Source: Caprimulgus europaeus (taxonomy: Eukaryota > Chordata > Aves > Caprimulgiformes > Caprimulgidae). From it: DNA of 64,000 nucleotides. The notes under the pieces were generated by a model. That model worked only from the letters and a program-made list of their open reading frames with translations. It was not told the origin of the DNA and made no database searches. The stretch spans positions 32,920,295 to 32,984,294 of the forward strand of contig OU015524.1 of the NCBI GenBank assembly GCA_907165065.1, written 5' to 3'. The first letter of the stretch is position 1; each line of letters begins with the position of its first letter. Both the position numbers and the translations under genes were made by a program. Below, in pieces: positions 54,601 through 64,000 of this stretch.

Positions 54601-55513
54601 CATGCTTGGGCAATTGTCAAAGACAGAAGGAAAGATGTCATTGCTATGTCTCTGTTAGTCCTTAGTTGGCATAGGATTTGTCTTCCCTGCTCTCTTCGAG
54701 CTGAGACTGACAAGAGAACCAGGGAGCTGTAGCAGCTTTCTGGCAGCCTTTCTTTTACCATCTTCGGTAATATAAAATCATCTTTGCAGCAGCACTCAGG
54801 AAACTTATTTTGGAAGGTACAAGTCTTTTGGCTTCATGGGGCAATGCATATGTTTATGCCAATGCTAAATATTGTCCATTGTTTCAGAGTAGCTTACATA
54901 TGTTTGTTTTTACTTTCAAACAATAGGCAATGCCCCTGGGTGACAGTGCATATGCTGAATGGGTCCTTAGAATGAGTAAACACGATTTGTCAAATGACTT
55001 ATTCAGAAAATACCAAACTGAATGAATTCATTTGAACAGCTCTATTATGCTCCCCTATTGTGTTATTCTTTAAACAGAGGAACCTTATTAGTGTAACAGT
55101 CACTCCAGGCCTAAGACATTAATGTTTTCTTTGGATCTGTGTTGGAATCTACATATGTAGGAAACATTTTCATTTTCTAATTATTACAAATGATGTTCTG
55201 TTCTTTAGAAATAGAAGTATTTTCAGGGGAAAAAATTATACTCGGGAAGAAACCGAGTAAACACTTTTTACTTAAGGTTTTCACTAGAATAACTGAAAGC
55301 AAATGGACCAAGCTCATTGGATTTAATCAAGCTATGAACTGCCATGACTATAAACTTGGAAAAGTACCTCTCCGTAACAGATTTTATGCTTGTAGCCTGT
55401 CTACAGACTGAAAACAGGTAGTCATTGCTGGATTGCTACACTGCATTTTGCTGTTTTATTAGGCTAACACCTTCCTAAATCATTCTATTAAATTTGATCT
55501 TTTAAAGAAAAGA
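51645..55513. other. Stretch without a recognised gene, downstream of the last visible KIF6 exon
   Basis: AT-rich sequence that is intron if the GC donor at 51635 is used, and 3' flank otherwise. I searched for the next stalk segment known from the family (a Lys/Arg-rich stretch followed by a Leu/Val/Ile heptad and a WW pair) and did not find it. Short open frames at 52226-52733, 52809-53102 and 53847-54098 have no recognised homology. I see nothing else. Confidence 0.6.
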
Positions 55514-55700
55514 ACACAGAATCACAGAATCACAGAATGGTAGGGGTTGAAAGGAACCTCAGGAGATCATCTAGTCCAACCCCCCTGCTAAAGCAGGTTC
55601 CCTACAACAGGTTACACAGGAAAGGGTCCAGGCGGGTTTTGAACACCTCCAGAGACAGAGACTCCACAACCTCTCTGGGCAGCCTATTCCAGTGCTCTGG
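55514..55700 (-). mobile_element. Short CR1 3' tail, antisense
   Basis: Three tandem CACAGAATC-type units lead into GGTAGGGGTTGAAAGGAACC, then the GATCATCTAGTCCAACCCCC block and about 110 bp of ORF2 end (reverse complement of a WNRLP-type stretch), cut abruptly at AGTGCTCTGG. It is a heavily 5'-truncated copy, shorter than the two other CR1 3' ends in the window and of a slightly different 3' sequence, so it is a separate insertion of another CR1 subfamily. Confidence 0.95.
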
Positions 55701-58700
55701 AAAGATGCTAGTTAATGCATGTAGGATTTAATTTTTTTTAAATGCTGAAGTCTACAAAAAAGTTTTCCTTGATCATGTCTCTCTCTAGTAGTGGATGGCC
55801 TGACATTTTGAGTGAAGAATCAAACCTTCAAACTAGAGAAGTAAACTTTAGCTTATTCAGCGTAGCACTGTCAAAGAATGATACCCCTTCAAGAGCACAG
55901 AAATAGAAAATTGTTTTTCATAGGATCTTGTGGCTCACTTACACATCTGGACAGCATTCATGAAGGCTTGCAGTATAGGCATACATACTTACATGTACTA
56001 AAATACAATAACTGTTTTTTTCTAATCAAACTACTTTCCAAATCAAGTAACACTTGATGTCACCACAACTGGTTGTGAGTTGTATGAATGCAATCAACAG
56101 GCAATAGCTGTATTATGATGATGTTTGCATGCACTTTAGCTAAAGCTGAGGGAAGACGTCTGTTCACAGCTGATGACATCATTATACCAGTTATATAGAA
56201 TCAGGTTGTGTTTTCAATTGCTGAGCAATTCAAGAAACTGACTTAGGCTTATCCACAACAGTAAATATATGCGGTATATTTACAGGAAGTTATTTGAGAA
56301 TTTACTAGGATGCTAATATGTGACTAACACTCACAAAGACATTTCTCGAAGGCTTGGTGTAGTTATTACAAGTAAATGCGCATTAAAAAAATGTGCCGTA
56401 CACCTGTTCTCCCTCTGATCTTGTTTGTGTCACCCTGAGACCTTGACATGCCCTCAAAACATGGTAACATATCTACGCAGCTCCAGCACTGTAATTTTTT
56501 TTAAATTTATTTTATTTTTAATTTTGTGTCATATCTGTCAGATTCCTAATGTCAGCCTCAGTAGGTCTCATATGGCCTCAATTCCGGGGCAATCTCTTGG
56601 GTAAGATAGCAAAATTTTAAAAGGTTGTGAAACTGAAGTATATAGAGACACCTGGAACTCTATACTTAATTTTCTGTTGGGCAGCCCTGGCCAGAAAAAA
56701 ATATCACAAAATGAAACTAGACAACAAATTGTTGCATAGAAATTACAAAGACATCAAGGTAGTATTAAACTAGAAAATAACTATGTCCATCTTATACTTG
56801 AATATGTTCATGCTCTGTTGAAAATATTAACTGAGACCAATGTATTATTACCAGAAAACTTGTTGTCATAAAATTCTTTCTTTGACTTTGCCTATTTGTG
56901 CTTTAAGAGCCTTTATTTATTTTTTTAACTTCTTAAATTTGGACATTAAAAAAAATTAAAAAGGAGAGGAGCTGTATACAAAGCTGTTCTTCTAACTTTA
57001 TTTTCCTTATTATTTCTCTTCACATTAATTTATCAGTAATAATAAAGAGATAAGCTGCAATTAGTCATATGAGCATCCAGAATACTAATTCACAGATGAT
57101 GATTCTTTATCCATATGGCATTGCTTTTCAGCCATGCTTTTTGGGCCAACCTAATATTTAATTCATGAACAAATAGATGTGATAAACAACAGAGCAACAG
57201 TTTCCAGATGTGCATTATTTCAGTCTCTTTTCCAGCATATGAAAAGAAGATATATACACAGAATATTTTTTAACTTTGAATAACACCTGAAATAATGATC
57301 TGGCATCTAAGGTATAGCTTAAATGAAATTTAGACACCTAAATTCAGGAGAGCTATCTAGGAAAAAAAACCAAGCCCTATTTACTTTAATTCCTGAAATA
57401 CAACAAACTGCCTTTGCCAGTGTACACAGAAGCACTGCTTTATTGACTGACCTGCCTGTCTCCTACCAGCTGAGAATCCAGAAATGATGTGTCCTTCTAC
57501 TGAATTCTCTTGGAGACTAGCTACTTCCTGTACTCTGCTTTCTATGGAAAGGAGTCCTGTGCCTTTGGATGAATGGGAGCTGTGGTACATGCTAGCATTT
57601 CCCTCATTTAGATGAATGGGACCTTGAGGAACACCTCAAGAATTAAGCCTAAGCTGCCAATGACAATGTGTACTTAGAGGAAGAGAGAGGTCCAGAATGC
57701 TATCATCACAAAAATAAATTCAGTTTCCATACAGTTTTGCTGTAGAGCCCTGTCAAAGCATTTTTTTCTGTACCAGCCACAAGGTATGAAAGGCTATGAG
57801 AAAAAAAAAAAGTGTTGGAAAAAGTGTGCTGTGGAAATGTAGGCCAAACAATGAGCAGTTACAGGAATGCCCATCAATCAGAAAGTCTAAGTAATCATTT
57901 TGTGAGAAAAAAACCTATGATGTAATCTTGCCAGAACTAAGGAGAACACGTAAGAAACGGAGAGGAGACTTAGTATGGAGATTAGAAATAAATGCATAGA
58001 AATAGGTACAGAGTTTAGAGAATTATATGTTGAGTAGCTCATGGAATAATCAGTGAAGTCAGATACGATGTCATCCTATAGCCATGAGTGACAGAGACTG
58101 CTGTCTCATAAGCACTCTGTCTGTAAATTTGATCATGCTTGAAGGTATTAAATGTGTTGATGGCACAAACTGTGATTGGCTCAGCTGAGTATGTCAAGGA
58201 AGGAAATATGCCCAAGTCAGATATTCTAAATAGTAATCTCAAAATGTGCAGCATCCTACATCATAGTAAAATGTATGCATTTGAATCTGTGATATTTAAA
58301 CTTTGAAAAATGAGAGTATACTGGGGAAATTGTGTATTTCCAAGTGTGTTTGTTCATGTGCTGAGTTTAGGCTGTGCTTTACAGCTATCGATTTAGTGTG
58401 GAAGTCAGGATTGTGCTTCCAGTTCTGAACCTATCATCTTTCGTGGGGTATCTGACTAATGAGTTCTACTAAATACTACCAGTTGCCTTGCTCCCAGTGG
58501 TCTGCCCAATCTCTTTCCTGGCAGTTACCGTCTCCAATCTTTTATTCACGGCACAGCTGGCAAAAAGTGTTTACTAGTACTTCAGACATTCCAGTTGACT
58601 TGATGATAGTGTCACAGCTCAAATTGCTGGTATCCTTGTGCTGAGATACTAAACTGCGCCAGAGTAGTCAAAAAACAGGCGGACACTTGCTTCTACTGGC

Positions 58701-59740
58701 TCTGCTGTGAGGGCAGTAACCTTTGACAGCAAACACTGGGAAGGAGGGAAGGGAGAGCCAGTAAAATCTTAAACTTCTGCAGATGTTTTTTTCAGTGAAC
58801 AAAAGGCAGAAATCTTCTACAGCAGGTTATACTTTACAGTATATTACCTCAAGTATTGTCATTAATATATTTTTAATGCTGATGAAGACTGAATTTCATA
58901 CCTTGAAAAATGTGTATGCTATGGTCAGGAGCCTCTGAGTGCTGCAGTAGTGGTTTTTCTTTCCTGATGCTTCTGAGGGACTTATCAGATTACATGAGGA
59001 TTCGGCCAACCATGTATCCCAAAATGAAGCATTTGTATGAGAAGTAGTGTTGAGCCAGGTTACTAGTGCAGACTATTTTGCCCCTGCATGTTGTCCTAAT
59101 AGAGCCAATTGTCATGTTTTTGCAATCAGAGAAGACCAAAGATTGCAAAGAGTCAAAATTTGACCCAAGTATTTCTCTGGATCAGAGAAAGGCTGAACAG
59201 TTTGTCTGCTCTTGGTGCTGTCGGATTTTGAGTTAGAACGGAATCTTTTTTTATTATTATTCCATTACTTTTCTTGTCAGATACTTTTTTTCATAGGTTG
59301 TGTTCTCATACTATTTCAGGACTTGATTTTCAAAAGTATCTAAAACACACCTAGTAAGATTTCCAATAACTATCTCTGTTAGAATATTCTCCATTTGAGA
59401 AATGACTCCATTCTAATATCTCCATTTCAATATCTCTTACTTTCAGAAATCCTTTATAAGCTGTTACAACTCTGACCTCAAGCTCAGTTTAACGTATAAC
59501 TCTACAAGACTCATGGGAGTTATGCTATTATCTCCCTCTCTGTCTCTAAAAGCCTATGCCAGCCTTAATTTGTGCTCATTCAGCAAGGCTCCTTCTCTGA
59601 TTCAAGGACATGCACACAACTTTATGAATCAGATTTTAATAGATCCAGAGTCTTGAGCAGGTCTTTATAGTTGGGTGGTAGCTGGATCCAATTGCTTATG
59701 TAGGGGCATTGCATTACAAACAACAACCCCACATATTCAC
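55701..59740. other. Stretch without a recognised gene
   Basis: Ordinary AT-rich sequence with no repeat family that I recognise. A minus-strand open frame at 57381-57590 lies in a somewhat GC-richer patch, but it has no recognisable product. Nothing else stands out. Confidence 0.55.
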
Positions 59741-60113
59741 TGTTGTGGTTTAAGCCTGGCTGGCAACTAAGCACTACACAGCCACTCGCTTACTCCCTGC
59801 CAGTGGGATGGGGGAGAATTGGAAGGGTAAAAGTGAGTCTCTTCTTCCCATTGACAGGCAGGTGTTCAGCCATCCCCTGGAAAACAAGGCTCCATCACAC
59901 GTAATGGTGACTTGGGAAGGCAAATACAATCACAGCAAACATCCCTCCTTCCCTCTTCTTGACCCCAGCTTTTTTAGCCAAGTATGGTGTTATATGATAC
60001 AGAATGTCCCTTTTGTCAGTTGGGGTCAGTCAGCCATCCCAGCTATGTCCCCTCCTAAATTCTTGTGCACCCCTACCCTACTCACTTGTAGAGCAGTGTG
60101 AGAAGCAGAAAAG
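59741..60113 (+). mobile_element. Truncated LTR of an avian ERVL-type element
   Basis: Begins with the strongly typical TGTTGTGGTTTAAGCCTGGC and GGCAACTAAGCACTACACAG, then shows GGATGGGGGAGAATTGGAAG, GGCAGGTGTTCAGCCATCCC, an ATACAATCACAGCAAAC stretch, a TTGGGGTCAGTCAGCCATCC block and CTCCTAAATTCTTGTGCACC, up to GTGAGAAGCAGAAAAG. Those blocks occur in this order in the LTR family to which I assign it. The 3' third, with the terminal AACCAGGACA-like end found in the copy at 19798, is missing, and no 5-bp duplication can be paired. It is therefore a 3'-truncated solo LTR, with no retroviral genes next to it. Confidence 0.85.
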
Positions 60114-63100
60114 ATAGATCTACTACTTAGACCATACAGCATTATTAGGGACACAAAAAACTCTGGAGCGTGAGTTCTGAGAATCAGAGGTTCCCTGGAT
60201 GCATAAGAGGATGTTCTGCAAGATATTTTATGTAACACCAAAAATTATTTAAAGATGGAGAAAGAAAGAGATACAGCATTTAGGTTTCAGGATCTCCTGG
60301 ATGGAATGACTTCTTGAGCTAAATACAGGCTTCGAAAATGTAAAATAATAGCAAAGTATTAAAAATTAACAAGAGATGAGAGGTAATGAATGAGGACTCC
60401 AGCCTGTCAATTTTTAAGTCAGAAAAGAACCTGCTTCAATTTCAAGATCAATCCACAGCAATAACAACAAATAGACTCAAAGGAAGGGAGTTAAGGTTGT
60501 ATATGTACTCTTAGCTTGTCCAGTATTTTTACCCTTTAAGTTAGCAGTCTTTAAAACCTTACAATAGTATTATATGGAAAGTCTGATAAAAAGTAAGAGA
60601 AGCTTTAAAACATGTGATGTGCACTCAAACAAAACCAAAACACTTCTTAAAATCAATTTTGTTTTTAATTGTAACATGCTCATTTTTGTATTGCCCTGAA
60701 GCATATGCAGTATTGTCAAAGCATTCATTGTCTATAATAAATTGGTAAATAGTTTCAGCTCCTTGAAACAGTCTGGAAGAACACAAAGACAAGAAGTTAA
60801 AGGACAGCCATACTATTCAAGTTATGGATCCTGTCATATTTAGTTACCATATAGGATACTTTCCTCTGTTTTACATCAGTCTTAATTAGACTTCTCTGTT
60901 CCATTTTATCTTCTTAGTTTCCCTCCTTGCTTTTGTCTCCTGTCACAAAGCTGAAGTTCTGTGTTACCAGTTCATCTTTTTCCATACCTCAGGATGGTAC
61001 ATGTGTCCAGAAACTCTGGCCAAAACCAACAGATTTATCACAGCCTTAATGACAGCTGGCTGCATGCTGAGTGAATTCTTAGATCCCCCAAAACTACTTT
61101 TTTGCCAAAACACGTGGAGTTGCAGCATTCAACATTTTATTGGGACTGTTATCTCCAAATAAAAAATTATTCCACTGAAAAGATTATTTTGGATCAGCTG
61201 CAAACCTATTTTTAGCTTCTTGTTTGGTGAAACTTCAGAAAACATAATTAGCCATATGTTGAGAGATGTTTGCCAACTCTTAAATTCAATTTTTGCAAAC
61301 CAGATTTAAGCACTACCTTGTCTACAACTTTACACTGTTGGAATCAGAAGACATGGGGGGGTTTTATGAGAATGTGATTCTTCATCTTTCTTTGAGTAAA
61401 TATTTGTATTTATGAAGGTTGTAGAACTGGCAGTACTAAAGACTGAAATCTTCCATTTGTTTATATGGGAAGGCCTGAGCAGGCAACAGTACTGGAATCA
61501 TCCCCTACTTCTGTCACTTATGAACTTCAAGCCTTGCATTGGGGTAATGGTGTTCTCAGAGGCAGAAAAGTAGAGCAGTTCAGAAACATTCATTCTTCAC
61601 AAAAAGTATTTGTAGTGAAAACAGAACAAGATTACTTTAATCAAAAACATATATAGAAAATGTTAAAGTTTTGTCAAAAATAAGAATTTCTACATGAAAA
61701 TATTTTTTTTTTCCCCAAAGCAAATCTAAATAAACTGTCAAATTTCAAATTGGATTAAAACCAACTGAAATATTAAATTGTATCTGGCTAAGTCTTAGTA
61801 AGGAATTGTAGTCAGGTGCCTCATGATACCACTGTGTCCTCAACCAGAATTCGTGTTTTGGCTACTTTTCTCGTAATAAAATTAGAATTTCTACATGGGA
61901 AGTGTTCTGCGAAATGAAATTCATTTTTGCTGCTTAGAAAAGGCAGTTTCAACTATATGAGTTGGATAAATGTCACCTTTCTATTTCTATTCATAGAAGA
62001 AAAAGTCTTTTGCTATAAGAATGGTAAGACAGGATTTTTGTTTTTCTAGCAGAAGTTTTCTGTGGTTCCTCTCTGATTACAAGTGATCTGGTTCCAACTT
62101 CTCATTCTTTCAGAAAGCTGCCAAACAGAAGATGGATGAGATTTCTTACAACATCATGGTCCATGTCATGGATAGAGCAGAAGTGTATGAAAACTATAAT
62201 GAAGGGAGGGAGGAGCATTTGGGACAGATCCACACGGCTGCCTGGCCTAACAAAACTTGCAATAGAAGTAGGGCTTCTGCAGCCTCTGTGCTCTCTATTC
62301 CAGCAGTACTAACAGTAAATTCTGGATAATTAGAAGTCAAGCCTCTTGGCTTTATTTGTTTATAAAACAATCCCCATAGTCTTCTGTTTCCACATATTTG
62401 TATTGACTGCAAGCTGTTATCTAGCTGTTTGATCTCACTTTCATTGACTTGTTTGGCTTGCTGTTTTTCTGTTGACCTCATTGCCACTTGATAGACATTT
62501 ATGCAAAACATTTTGATTGCTGCTGATCTGTTTCTAGCAAGGTTAAAGAAAGAAAAAAAATGCTATTAAAAACATGTATTGACAGGAGAGAGAACTTGCA
62601 TGGCACCTGTATTTTCAGTCATTTCTATGACCAGCATATTCTCACTATTAGAACCATTTTTTCAAATGACAGTGACATTGCCTTTTGAAGCTCACAGTGT
62701 TTAAGAAAGGGAGTTTATGAGCCCTTATATGAAGATACATGTATAGATGGCTTTCTGAACCACCTAAATTAATGTTAATCCATTAAGATGAATCTCAATA
62801 TTACTCTAATTTTTTTCACAACTATCTCATGGCTTAATGTTGAGCTAGTAACATCATCCTGTGTGGTACAGCACAATAGAATACAAATATATGAATATCA
62901 GGATTGCAAGAAGCAAGTTGAGGAAAAAAACTAATATGTTTAATCACATTTCACCGAGTATTGACATCAACTGAGTTGCTATATAAAAATTTCAAAACAC
63001 AAATAACATGAGTGCTGATCACTTAACTGAGCTTTTACTTTTTTTTAAGTTATTAATCGAGGGTATTTGTATATAGTTACAGAAATCACGAACTTACTTA

Positions 63101-64000
63101 ACTGGATGGGTTTTTTGGTTGAGTGTTAGTACAGCTGAGATAGAGGATTTAGTTGGTATAGCTTGGGTAGGCGAGGTTAGTTCTTTTAGTTAACTTGTTT
63201 CTCATTAGCAAAAGACTTAATTTTACAGGTGTCTTTTAAGTACAGAAGAATTGATTGGATTAAATAGAAATAACTGAAAATAACCAAACTTCCTATGCAG
63301 AAAGATAGGAATCTGCAATATCTGTTTTATGGACAAGGAGTAGGTAGGGGGTTTTGGGTTTTTTTCTAAAAACATTCAAAACAGCATAACTTGGCTGTTA
63401 CACTGCAATGTATTGCATATAATACCTATTCTACAGTGCTACTAAATACTTAATAATTATTCTTATAATTCCCAAAGAAGTTTAATTTTCCATGGTTCGT
63501 TGGTGCTCATAGAACCTGAGTCTAATTTTCACGACCTGTGAATTTAAATGTTTTTTCACATTTTCCAGTTAAGCATTTGGCACCTTTTAATGACTTAATT
63601 TGCTCTGATTAGCTTACTCTATAAATCTTCACTTGTAAGGAAAATGATATTTTAAATTCAGAATGCATGCTAATATAATATACATAATCACAGATCTGAG
63701 GAAAAAAAAGTGAATCCAGCATGGGTTGTTTTTTTTTTTCTTTCCCTGCTATCCAGATGTATAGCGTAGTAAAGACTATTAATAAGTTTCTGCTTAGAAA
63801 TTGTTTTAATTTGAAAACTTGAAAGATATAATCCCATCCTCCCAAAGAACACATAATTGCACATTTAGGGTTATGTTTTTGCTTTATTGGTTCCATTAAT
63901 ATCTATGAATAATGGCTTCCCATGTGGTAATCTAATTATCATTTGAAATAATTGTTGAACTGGAACAGTGTCATAGATCAAGGAGGAAATTATTAAAAGA
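60114..64000. other. Stretch without a recognised gene, to the window end
   Basis: AT-rich sequence with no identified repeat family. An acceptor-like TTCTTTCAG at 62105-62113 is followed by an open frame to 62329, and a short GAAGAAAAAGTC stretch at about 61996 is followed by GTAAGA. Neither joins the KIF6 frame convincingly (see rejected items). Confidence 0.55.

Noticed and set aside
55190-55411. 73-codon open frame on the plus strand
   Set aside because: No recognisable domain; length is within chance for AT-rich intron.
61990-62015. Short GAAGAAAAAGTC...GTAAGA segment as the next KIF6 exon
   Set aside because: It has an acceptor-like and donor-like edge and a faint EEK..YK resemblance, but the phase left by the 51493 exon meets a stop.
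62114-62329. Open frame behind TTCTTTCAG as a possible exon
   Set aside because: No resemblance to the KIF6 tail or any family I recognise; a good acceptor alone is common by chance.

Overview
This 64 kb window is AT-rich vertebrate intronic DNA that almost certainly comes from a bird. Three CR1 LINE fragments end in the avian CR1 3' signature (tandem CACAGAATC or GATTCTGTG units), a fourth carries decayed CR1 reverse-transcriptase sequence, and there are three LTR pieces of families I associate with bird genomes. I cannot name the species. No bacterial, plasmid or CRISPR feature is present.

The only gene I recognise is KIF6 (kinesin family member 6), on the + strand. Six exons can be read at 7671-7776, 8624-8765, 10529-10741, 38631-38733, 44121-44176 and about 51493-51634/51644. 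Splice phases agree at every junction (2, 0, 1, 1, 2, 1), so one reading frame runs across about 44 kb. The exons encode part of the coiled-coil stalk downstream of the motor domain. No motor motif (P-loop, switch I or II) is visible, so the motor exons lie before base 1. The introns are about 0.85, 1.8, 27.9, 5.4 and 7.3 kb.

Layout: 1-7670 is upstream KIF6 intron, with a very long pyrimidine microsatellite (1040-1702) and a CTTCT pentanucleotide array (5813-5991). 7671-10741 holds the first three exons. 10742-38630 is a large intron with a solo ERV LTR flanked by a clear 5-bp duplication (19798-20454), a decayed CR1 reverse-transcriptase fragment (about 28340-28980) and a CR1 3' half (32920-33879). 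38631-51644 holds the last three visible exons, an odd open-frame-rich block (about 44640-46550), an LTR fragment (48690-48945) and an antisense CR1 ending 92 bp before the last exon. 51645-64000 has no exon I can recognise, only a short CR1 tail (55514-55700) and a truncated LTR (59741-60113).

The points most worth checking are how the last visible exon ends (in-frame stop, or a non-canonical GC donor eight bases earlier), the microsatellite that forms the polypyrimidine tract of the 38631 exon, and the unidentified 44.6-46.5 kb block. I found no convincing sign of a wholly new system; the rest looks like ordinary avian intron and repeat sequence.
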